Positions 41,403 through 49,021 of a stretch of 53,077 nt of DNA are shown piece by piece. The notes beneath the pieces are model-generated. The model was not told the origin of the DNA. It did not search any database and saw only the letters and a program-made list of their open reading frames with translations. Numbering within the stretch: position 1 is the stretch's first letter; every line of letters starts with the position of its first letter. Made by a program: the position numbers and the translations under genes. This DNA is from Pirellulales bacterium (GTDB lineage: Bacteria > Planctomycetota > Planctomycetia > Pirellulales > JAEUIK01): positions 1 through 53,077 of the forward strand of contig JAIBBZ010000037.1 in assembly GCA_019694435.1 (NCBI GenBank), read 5' to 3'.

Positions 41403-42467
41403 ATGCATCTGGCGACCCTGCGCGGATTCTGTTGTGGCGCCGGCCTCACTCTCTTGGTCGGCGTCTGGCTGTTGGGCAATTCGCACGAAGCGGCGACGCA
41501 TGCCGCCGATGAGCCGTCGACCAAAGGCTGGCAACCCGGCCAGGGCTGGGGTTGGAATTGGGCTCCCGACGACGAAGTCGGCGCGCTCAACGCCATGACG
41601 CCCGACTCGGTCCGGGCCGCCCTGCAATTGGCGCGTACGGGGCGCGTGTTCGACCTGGGCGTCACCTACAGTCGCAACAGCTACAAGTGGCCCGGCCACA
41701 ACGCGGCCGAAGTCATGACCTATCGGGGACCCGAGGGAGTGAAGCGCCAGGCCGATCATCCGTTCGCCCTGCCCGAGGCGAACCCCAGCGGCCAGGCCTG
41801 GCATAGCTGCGCCTTGTTCATCAGCGACAACGTCGGGACGCAGATCGACGGGCTGGGCCATGTGACCGTCGGCGACGACAATCACTGGTACAACGGCTAC
41901 CGCGAAAGCGACTGGGGCGGCAACTTCGGTGTCCGTAAGTGCGATGCGACGACGATTCCGCCGATCATTGCCCGCGGCGTGCTGCTCGATCTGGCTGGTC
42001 TGAAGCAGGTCGACGCCTTGCCGCACGGCTATGCGATCTCGCCGGGCGACATTGATGCGGCCTGCCGGCGGCAGCAGGTCGAGCTCCGGCCCGGCGACGT
42101 CGTGCTGATCCGCACCGGCGTGTTGCGCTACTGGGGTCGCGACGGGGCCGACGCCGACGTGTTGTCCGAACACGACTCGGCAGGCATCACGCTCGAGACG
42201 GCCCGGTACCTGGTCGAGCAGCACGGCGCGATGATGATCGGCGCCGACACGAGCGGCCTGGAGGTCAACCCGCCGGCCGCTCCAACCGACACGTTCATCC
42301 CCGTGCATCGCTACCTGCTCATCGAGCAAGGCGTGCACATCGGCGAGTTCCATTTCCTCGAAGACCTGGCCCGCGAGCAGGCTTGGGAATTCTGTTACAT
42401 CGCCTCTACGAACAAGATTGCCGGCACGACGGCTGGTTTTGCCCTGCGGCCGCTGGCGATTCGTTGA
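41403..42467 (+). CDS. Cyclase-family protein (kynurenine formamidase-like), exported
   Basis: 354 residues. A hydrophobic N-terminus (FCCGAGLTLLVGVWLLGNS) suggests secretion or membrane anchoring. The cyclase core includes WGWNWAPDDEVGALNAMTPD, VFDLGVTYSRNSYKWPGHNA, and the metal-site region DNVGTQIDGLGHV near residue 142. There the usual HxGTHxDxxxH appears as NxGTQxDxxxH, so two His ligands are replaced while Asp and the last His remain. Further on: PGDVVLIRTGVLRYWG and GADTSGLEVNPPA. Family members hydrolyse amides or lactones with Zn or Mn. The changed motif may mean a different metal geometry or activity. Confidence 0.9.
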   Translation: MHLATLRGFCCGAGLTLLVGVWLLGNSHEAATHAADEPSTKGWQPGQGWGWNWAPDDEVGALNAMTPDSVRAALQLARTGRVFDLGVTYSRNSYKWPGHNAAEVMTYRGPEGVKRQADHPFALPEANPSGQAWHSCALFISDNVGTQIDGLGHVTVGDDNHWYNGYRESDWGGNFGVRKCDATTIPPIIARGVLLDLAGLKQVDALPHGYAISPGDIDAACRRQQVELRPGDVVLIRTGVLRYWGRDGADADVLSEHDSAGITLETARYLVEQHGAMMIGADTSGLEVNPPAAPTDTFIPVHRYLLIEQGVHIGEFHFLEDLAREQAWEFCYIASTNKIAGTTAGFALRPLAIR

Positions 42468-42480
42468 CGGCCAGGGGCTG

Positions 42481-43380
42481 TCAGGGACGAGCCCCGAGCA
42501 GCGCATCCAAGGCCGCCAAGGCAGCGGGCCAGGACGGCCGCGCATCGCGATAGACGTTCCACCACCGGCGCAAGGTTTCAACCGCGTCGACAGGTTCGAG
42601 TCCCCAGGCCCTGGCGGCCGCCGCGCAGGTCGCGTCGTCGTGCGCGAACAGCTCGGCGTCGGCCGCCGCCTCGAGCGTGATGGCCAGCATCGCCCAGGCC
42701 GCGGCCCGGGCAGCGCACGTGCGGGTCAGGCTGCCTTGAAACACCGGCAAGTCGGCGTTGAGCTGCGCCACCAGCCAGGCCACCTGCACGGTGGGCGGCG
42801 GACAGGCGTCGGCAACTGGCCCGCCAACCTCGATGCGGGCCAGGTTGGCCGCCGGGTGTGCGGCGCCGAAGCCGCCACCGACCGGAGGTACGAGCAGCAC
42901 GTCGGCCGCCGGCACGAGCCAGTTTTCTGCCGTCCAGCGGCCGATGTGATCGAGCAAGGGCCCGCCGACCCGTTCCCAGGTCGCGCGCAAGGGTTCGGAT
43001 TCGGCCTGAAGCCGGTCGAGCAAGTCGGGCTGCGCTGCGAGAGTCGCGCGGCGCATCGATGCCAAGGCGCGGGCCAAGGCCGGCGCCTGCGCTGCGGCCT
43101 GCGAGCGGTCGGCCACTTTGGCCAGCGCGCTGGCGGCGAGCTCCGTTTCGCGCTCGAAGCGTGGTGCCAGGCCGATGGCTTGCTCCAGGAGCGGGCCCTG
43201 CTCGACCGTGGCCGTCGCCGCCCAGGCGTCGAAGATGGCCAGCGGCTCGGCCCAGATGCCCAACGGCCCGGACCAGTCGGACGGTGCTGGCGCGGCGCTG
43301 CGTCGCACGCGCACGACGTCGGCCACGTGCAGCGCCGCGGCGAGCGGCTGGATCAGCCAGCGGAGGTGGACGGCTTCCAT
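42481..43380 (-). CDS. Protein of unknown function, alpha-helical
   Basis: 299 residues from ATG 43380 (MEAVHLRWLIQPLAAALHVA); GGGAG 8 bases upstream supports this start over the longer frame. The protein is rich in Ala, Leu and Trp and has a segment VPAADVLLVPPVGGGFGAAH in the middle. No signal peptide or clear motif is seen. The frame is conserved-looking in codon choice (GC-rich third positions) and the opposite strand gives no better gene. It is convergent with the cyclase gene, 13 bp apart. I do not recognise the family. Confidence 0.7.
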   Translation of the reverse strand: MEAVHLRWLIQPLAAALHVADVVRVRRSAAPAPSDWSGPLGIWAEPLAIFDAWAATATVEQGPLLEQAIGLAPRFERETELAASALAKVADRSQAAAQAPALARALASMRRATLAAQPDLLDRLQAESEPLRATWERVGGPLLDHIGRWTAENWLVPAADVLLVPPVGGGFGAAHPAANLARIEVGGPVADACPPPTVQVAWLVAQLNADLPVFQGSLTRTCAARAAAWAMLAITLEAAADAELFAHDDATCAAAARAWGLEPVDAVETLRRWWNVYRDARPSWPAALAALDALLGARP

Positions 43381-43461
43381 GCGGACTGCTCCCGGTCCCG
43401 GCGGGGGCTCGCGGCGGCACCGTGGCCGGCCTTCCCGCCTTCCCCCACCTGGTGTTTTTGC

Positions 43462-43491
43462 TTGACTCTCGCGGGAGGGGCACCTTAACAT
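43462..43491 (+). promoter_or_regulatory. Sigma70-like promoter for the PEP-CTERM gene
   Basis: TTGACT (43462-43467) and TAACAT (43486-43491) with an 18-base spacer. Both boxes are good for a GC-rich genome. Confidence 0.4.
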
Positions 43492-43527
43492 CTGCGCGAG
43501 CGACTCGATGACTGCACTTGGGCGGGC

Positions 43528-43565
43528 GAAGACTGGGCCAGTATTTGAAGACTGGGCCAGTATTT
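43528..43565. repeat. Tandem 19-bp duplication
   Basis: GAAGACTGGGCCAGTATTT occurs twice head to tail (43528-43546 and 43547-43565). A partial inverted form (TACTGGTACTGGGCC) follows. Confidence 0.95.
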
Positions 43566-43740
43566 ACTGGTACTGGGCCGGAAAATACAGGGGCGCGGTT
43601 CGAGGTCGCAGGCGGCAGTTCTGAATCGGCCCGTTTGCTTGGGCCTGACTACTTGCAGCGCAATTCCTGGCAACGCTCGTGCAGACGCTCACCGGTGGTG
43701 GTTAGCTCGATCCGGGTGGCGCTGCGCGATGAGGTTTTCC

Positions 43741-44850
43741 ATGAAACGATTTTGTTTCGGTTCGGCCGTTTGCGCGACATTCATTTCGATGCACACCATC
43801 GCGCTCTACGCGGCCACGATCAATCCAGGCGACATTCTCGTACTCCAAGGGGGGCCTTCTGATCCGCAGGTGGACGACGTTGCCGCCGTGTATCGCGTCG
43901 ACGCGATCACGGGGAATCGTGAGTTGATATCAGGCCGCGGCGTCGGGACAGGCCTGCCATTGCTCGAAGGCGGCGGGATTGCGCTGGGACCAAATCGAGA
44001 AATCTATGTCACCGATCCCTACTTCAACTTAGACACCCTGGAGCGTGAAGGACGCATTGTTCGCATTGATCCAGAAACGGGCAACCGCACGCTGATTTCT
44101 GGCCCTGGTCGTGGGGCCGGTCCAGCCTTCGGCGGCATCTTCGGAGGCCCGGGGCAATTGCAAGTTACGGATGATGGAACTGTCTTCCTGCGTGAAGACA
44201 CGCGGATATTCGCGGTCAATCCCCTGACGGGCGATCGAACTCTCGTTTCCAGCAATGACATGGGCGCTGGCCCAAATCTCTTGGGACCAATTGGAATTCA
44301 CGTTGACACTGCACTCGGAATCGTGGTTGGCGATCCGATACTGCAACATTTTGTGCAGGTCGACCCGACGACTGGAAACCGTACTTTACTTGGTTCGCTT
44401 CCCATCAATATTCAACGTGATTTCATTGTGCGCGATTCGATCGCAATCGTGCTCGCAGGACCAAGTCTTGCAAACGCATTGTTCTTCGCAGACCTAAATT
44501 CAGGTGCTGTTACGCCGATATCGGGTATCGTAGGCGCGCAGCTTTTAGGAGCAGGCCCCACATTCGATGGAAACAACGTCGACCTATTGCGACCAGGACA
44601 GCTCATCGTTGGCGGCAACAATACATCGATTGATGGTGGGCCTCGCACGCTCTTTCAAGTCGATGTTGCAACGGGAAATCGAACGGTTATTTCAGGGAGT
44701 GGCGTGGGTGCAGGAGATGAGATCACCTCGTTGCACGACTTAGTCGTGGTTCCGGTGCCAGAGCCCGATGCATTTGGCCTGGCCCTGCTTGGGTTTCTCG
44801 TCATAGCAAGTGTGATTGCAAATCGCATTTGCCACGGCGCGTCGGCGTAA
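43741..44850 (+). CDS. PEP-CTERM surface protein with propeller-like repeats
   Basis: 369 residues from ATG 43741 (GAGG 6 bases upstream), with a signal peptide (MKRFCFGSAVCATFISMHTI). About five repeat units of one type occur: VDAITGNRELISG, IDPETGNRTLISGPGRGAG, VNPLTGDRTLVSSNDMGAG, VDPTTGNRTLLG and VDVATGNRTVISGSGVGAG. These are blades of a beta-propeller. The C-terminus is a PEP-CTERM tripartite signal: VPEPDAF, a hydrophobic helix (GLALLGFLVIASVIA) and the basic end NRICHGA. It is therefore probably processed by an exosortase coded elsewhere and linked to the cell surface. Base composition is lower in GC than most of the window. Confidence 0.9.
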   Translation: MKRFCFGSAVCATFISMHTIALYAATINPGDILVLQGGPSDPQVDDVAAVYRVDAITGNRELISGRGVGTGLPLLEGGGIALGPNREIYVTDPYFNLDTLEREGRIVRIDPETGNRTLISGPGRGAGPAFGGIFGGPGQLQVTDDGTVFLREDTRIFAVNPLTGDRTLVSSNDMGAGPNLLGPIGIHVDTALGIVVGDPILQHFVQVDPTTGNRTLLGSLPINIQRDFIVRDSIAIVLAGPSLANALFFADLNSGAVTPISGIVGAQLLGAGPTFDGNNVDLLRPGQLIVGGNNTSIDGGPRTLFQVDVATGNRTVISGSGVGAGDEITSLHDLVVVPVPEPDAFGLALLGFLVIASVIANRICHGASA

Positions 44851-44939
44851 TCTCGATGAAGAACGGAATAAATTTTCGGGATTGACTGCGGATTCTCAAA
44901 CGTAATGTTCCAGGAAATTAGATTTTGGGGAGTAGCCAA

Positions 44940-47900
44940 TTGCAGGGGAAGTTAACGAGAAACCGGGCTCGGAAACCCGTTCGCGGTCGACTGGGCACTG
45001 CAACGATTCAACGCCTGGAGCACCGCGACCTGATGGCAGCGCATCTTGCAGACCTCCCGAATGTGCAAGGCGGTTGGGTTTCAGGCTTAACCGCCCCGTA
45101 CGACGGGACCAGTTTCACGCGCGCCTCGTACTTCATCACACTCGATGCCAGTGGCCAGCGTGCATACACAGTCAGCACGGATTCGAGTCAGGTCAATATT
45201 TATGACATCAATTCCAGCGGCGGTTTTACATTGTCCGCCGGGCTTCCGAAGCAAACGATCAGTAGCTTGACGTCAGGCATCGGTCAATTTCTTCGACCCC
45301 ACTCGCTTGCAATCAGTTCCGATGGCCTGTCGGCCTATGTGGTGACCCAAGGCGCCGACGCGACGGGGGCCGAGGCGGCATTGTTCACTTTCGATCGCAA
45401 CGCGACTGATGGGACCCTCACCTTGCAGAGCAGTTGGACCATTCGCGCCAGCCAGTCACCCTCTGGGGATGGCATCATGGGCGCCGCCGAGGTGCGTGTG
45501 TCCGCGGATGGGAGGTTTGTCTACGTGACGGGACGCAACGATGATGCCGTTGCGGTCTTCGCTCGATCGACGACGCCGGGCGCGACATTTGGCCAGCCTT
45601 CGGCAATTATTGGCGGTGTCGTTACTTCACCTGACTTGGATTCCGCACGTGGCATTGCATTGAGCCCCCACAACCTCGACAGCCAGCGTCACGTCTACAT
45701 CACTGCGAGAGATGCGGACAAGGTACTGGTCTACGAACGGAATCTGACCACAGGGTTGCTCGCGTTGCGACAAACGATTAGTTCATCCGCGATCATGCCG
45801 ATGGACACGCCGACCAATGTCATCGTTTCTCCAGATGGCAAGCATGTTTACGTGGCGGCTGCGGCCGTCAATTCGACCCCGCAAGGCGAAGATGGTCGCT
45901 TGTTGGCCTTTGCTCGAGACACGAATCCACTGAGCTCAACCTACGGCCAGCTTACGCATGTAGCGACGTACTCCGATGGGGTTCCAGCCCCGGTCGAGGA
46001 GGTCGACGGATTAGATGGAAGCATCAGCCTTGCCACCAGCCCAGATGGTTCGCGAGTCTATGTTTCGGGCCACACGGATCGCGAGGGGAACTTGCCGCCG
46101 ACCGTGGCACCAACTGGCGATCGTGGCGCGCTATCGGTGTTCACGAGAAACCCGCTTTCCGGGCAACTTGAATTCGAGCAGGTGCAGCGGCGCAACCTTA
46201 TCGACGGACCTGCGGACACAACTGGCGGGCCGAATCGGAATGCCACCTATGGCATACGATCAATCGATGATTCAAACGGGGCGACATCGGGCGGAAAGGT
46301 ACTTTTAACACTTAAGGGCACAGAGATTTCCCCGGGCGTTTTTGCCCCACTCGATCTCGGTAACTTTACGTTTCGAAAAGGTGACTTGCTGGAAATTGCC
46401 GGAACGGGGATGTTCGACGGAATTAACCGAATTGCAAGCGTCAATACGGCCAGCAACGCCGAGACCCTCGAGCTTGAGAACGATTACAATTCGGGATATG
46501 TGCTTAATGACCAATCCACCGCTCAGTTCCGGCGATCGGAGATGCGCGGTACTTTTGGCGTGGCCGTTGATCCGACGGGGCGTTTTGTCTACACTGCGAA
46601 TTTTGGCGTACCTGCGCCGTTTCAAGGAGTTCGACCCGCTGGCGACGAAGGTTCGCTGGCTGCTTTTGCCGTCAATCCGCTCGTGGTCACCTCGCTGAGC
46701 GATTCTGCCACCGTGGCTGGTTCGCTCCGCTACGCAATTCAATACGCCAACGCCCATGCCGGGCTCGATACCATCGAAATCGATCTGGCCGACACGCTGA
46801 CCGCCTCGCAAAAAGTTCTCTCGCTCAATCCGGCCCTGGGCGCCCTGCCGGTCCTTACCGGTCAGACGACGATTTTGGCCAACGGCGCGATTCTCGATGG
46901 CGCCGGCCTCAGCGGAGCGACGGGCTTGCGGTTTGCCAGCTCGGCGGGCCCGACGATCTTCGCCGTCGTGGGCCTGGAGATCCGCAATTTCGCCGTCGGC
47001 TTGGAAGTCGGCAGCGCGGCCGGCGGCGCGCCGGCCGATATCCTGGCCGTCGCCGATGGCAAAATTCACGATCTGACCGGCGGCGCCATTCATTCGCTGG
47101 GCACCAGTACGGTCATCGTCGGTAATACCCCGCTGTGGAATGTCGGCGCAGCGCAGCCGTTCATTGCTGGCGGGACCACGGCCCGCGCCAGCCTGGCTGC
47201 GGCCGTCAACGCGGGCAACGTCGTGCTGTCCGGCACGTTTCTGGACGGCGCCAACGCGGTCTTCGACCTGGAAATCTATGCCTACGACGACCTGAACACG
47301 CAGCCCGCGCTGGCGCGTACGCTGACCAACCAGGTCACGAATGCCGCGGGGCAACTGGCGATCAGCGAGACATTCACCGGCACGAGCCTGGCCGGCAAGA
47401 TGTTCTTCGTCCTGGGCACGAAGAAGACCGCGGTGGGCGGCTCAAAAATCGAAACGACGAACCTGCTCGGCGCCCACGTCGCGGGGCCCGCCTACTCGGG
47501 CGTCCGCGGCCAGCCGCTCGATTTCACGTTCACCGCCCCCAGCCTCACCGGCGGCGGGTTGACCTATACCATCGACTGGGGTGACCGCCAGGGCACCATC
47601 ACCAACCTGGCGAATGGCGGGAGCGGGTTGACGACCGTGACCAGCGCCAATCACCGCCTGCAAAACGGCGAACAAGTCACGCTCGCCAGCGTGTCCGCGT
47701 ACTACAACGGCACCTACACGGTGCTCAATCGGACCAAGGACACTTTTCAGATTGCCCGCGCCTTTGTGTCGGGGGCCAGCTCCGGCAGTTTCAGTCGCGT
47801 CGAGATCGTGAACGGCGCTGCCAACTCGCTGACGCGGACGCACGTCTTCACCGACGACTCGGTAACCAGCGGCACGCGTTATTTCGGCGGCTACACGATC

Positions 47901-48758
47901 AGCGTATCGGTCAACGATGGGACGGGCACGAATGGGCCGAATAGCAGCAATCAGTCGCGCTCGATCCAAATCTGGGAGACTCAGACACACGGCTCGCTAA
48001 CGCACGCCGTGTATGGCGGGACGGAGCCAGATGAGAATTCGTCTTCGATCCTTGAAGTGGATGGCTATGACCGCCTCGCCACATTGGATTACGGCACCGA
48101 CTTGCAGTTGTTCGTACTGGCCTCCGATGGGGTGTTCTTGACCACGGCTGTCGCCTACAGCGTCCCCAAGGCGTCGATTTCGGGAAATCTCATTGCGTAT
48201 TTGCAAGGGGGCTATGTCAACGCGTTTTATGGCGGCCAGGTTCGAGACGTCGCCCAACAGGTCTACGGAGGCTCGGGCATCGATTTGATCATCGGCGGCA
48301 CCCGACGCGACACGTTGTTTGGCGGAGGCGGGGACGACAATCTGATCGGCTGGGATGGTCCGGCCACGTCATCGGATGTCGGCGACATTCTGTATGGTCA
48401 AGACGGCAACGACGTGCTGTACGGCGGCCGCGGAATTGACACCCTCGACGGTGGCGCCGGAGACGACCTGCTGTGGGGTGGCGGCGTCGAGTTTTACGAT
48501 TGGGAGTTGCAGTGGTTCGACGTGCTCGGCAATTGGGCCGACGTGGCCACGGCCTATAACGACCGCATCGACGCCATTCTGGCGATCGTCACCGGCGACA
48601 TCGAAGTCACGGGCACCGAATTTCACGAGGACACCTCCGTCGACGTGCTGATCGGCGGGGCTGGGCTCGATTGGTTCATCTCGATGCTCTACGACCAGGC
48701 CCTCGGCTACCTCGAGGTCAGCGACCTGGAAAGCGGCGAAATCGTCAGTTCGCTGTAA
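44940..48758 (+). CDS. Giant secreted LEPR-xLL-type protein with propeller, FCCH-like, PKD and RTX parts
   Basis: 1,272 residues from TTG 44940 (GGGGAG 7 bases upstream; no ATG is available after the in-frame TAG at 44919). RLEHRDLMAAH near residue 30 is the planctomycete LEPR-xLL-like motif. Then a lactonase-like propeller (about 40-430, 540-580), interrupted by an insert at about 434-531 resembling an E1-FCCH fold. A right-handed beta-helix type segment starts SDSATVAGSLRYAIQYANAH (585). A PKD-like domain (LTYTIDWGDRQG, from about 862) is again split by a clear FCCH-like insert (TTVTSANHRLQNGEQVTLAS, about 883-953). RTX calcium repeats (GGSGIDLIIGG, GGGGDDNLIG, GQDGNDVLYGG, GGAGDDLLWGG) follow at 1108-1180. 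It is probably a large adhesin or matrix protein. Confidence 0.88.
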   Translation: MQGKLTRNRARKPVRGRLGTATIQRLEHRDLMAAHLADLPNVQGGWVSGLTAPYDGTSFTRASYFITLDASGQRAYTVSTDSSQVNIYDINSSGGFTLSAGLPKQTISSLTSGIGQFLRPHSLAISSDGLSAYVVTQGADATGAEAALFTFDRNATDGTLTLQSSWTIRASQSPSGDGIMGAAEVRVSADGRFVYVTGRNDDAVAVFARSTTPGATFGQPSAIIGGVVTSPDLDSARGIALSPHNLDSQRHVYITARDADKVLVYERNLTTGLLALRQTISSSAIMPMDTPTNVIVSPDGKHVYVAAAAVNSTPQGEDGRLLAFARDTNPLSSTYGQLTHVATYSDGVPAPVEEVDGLDGSISLATSPDGSRVYVSGHTDREGNLPPTVAPTGDRGALSVFTRNPLSGQLEFEQVQRRNLIDGPADTTGGPNRNATYGIRSIDDSNGATSGGKVLLTLKGTEISPGVFAPLDLGNFTFRKGDLLEIAGTGMFDGINRIASVNTASNAETLELENDYNSGYVLNDQSTAQFRRSEMRGTFGVAVDPTGRFVYTANFGVPAPFQGVRPAGDEGSLAAFAVNPLVVTSLSDSATVAGSLRYAIQYANAHAGLDTIEIDLADTLTASQKVLSLNPALGALPVLTGQTTILANGAILDGAGLSGATGLRFASSAGPTIFAVVGLEIRNFAVGLEVGSAAGGAPADILAVADGKIHDLTGGAIHSLGTSTVIVGNTPLWNVGAAQPFIAGGTTARASLAAAVNAGNVVLSGTFLDGANAVFDLEIYAYDDLNTQPALARTLTNQVTNAAGQLAISETFTGTSLAGKMFFVLGTKKTAVGGSKIETTNLLGAHVAGPAYSGVRGQPLDFTFTAPSLTGGGLTYTIDWGDRQGTITNLANGGSGLTTVTSANHRLQNGEQVTLASVSAYYNGTYTVLNRTKDTFQIARAFVSGASSGSFSRVEIVNGAANSLTRTHVFTDDSVTSGTRYFGGYTISVSVNDGTGTNGPNSSNQSRSIQIWETQTHGSLTHAVYGGTEPDENSSSILEVDGYDRLATLDYGTDLQLFVLASDGVFLTTAVAYSVPKASISGNLIAYLQGGYVNAFYGGQVRDVAQQVYGGSGIDLIIGGTRRDTLFGGGGDDNLIGWDGPATSSDVGDILYGQDGNDVLYGGRGIDTLDGGAGDDLLWGGGVEFYDWELQWFDVLGNWADVATAYNDRIDAILAIVTGDIEVTGTEFHEDTSVDVLIGGAGLDWFISMLYDQALGYLEVSDLESGEIVSSL

Positions 48759-48962
48759 ATCAGCCCCGGAAGCGGCCGGTCTCAACGCCCAAACTACGCC
48801 GCATTGGTCGAACCATCTCCCGATCGCCTTGGTGCATTGCGGAAGGACCGGCAAGGCAGGAACATCCCATTTGTGGCGGCGGCCGCGGGGCGAATTGCCA
48901 TCGACGGCGCCGCACGAGGGATTATATTCAAAAGCTTCGTCGCGCCGATGCGCAACTCCTTG

Positions 48963-48984
48963 CCGCCGCGGGCTTACGCGGCGG
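48963..48984. repeat. GC hairpin in the speA leader
   Basis: CCGCCGCG (48963-48970) pairs with CGCGGCGG (48977-48984) around the loop GGCTTA, 37 bases before the speA ATG. A TATATT box at 48923-48928 lies upstream, so the hairpin would be in the transcript leader. Confidence 0.5.
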
Positions 48985-49021
48985 TTGCCATGGGCGAATT
49001 GGGCCTGGGAGCCGTGAGAAG

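Larger units (their letters stand above)
43381..43740. other. Non-coding leader region of the PEP-CTERM gene
   Basis: 360 bases without a credible gene. It holds a possible promoter (43462-43491), a tandem 19-bp duplication (43528-43565), a short palindrome CCAGTATTTACTGG (43557-43570), and GAGG 6 bases before ATG 43741. The leader after the promoter would be about 240 bases. Confidence 0.6.

Noticed and set aside
43528..43565. Tandem repeat as the start of a CRISPR array
   Set aside because: Only two directly adjacent copies with no spacers, and no cas genes.
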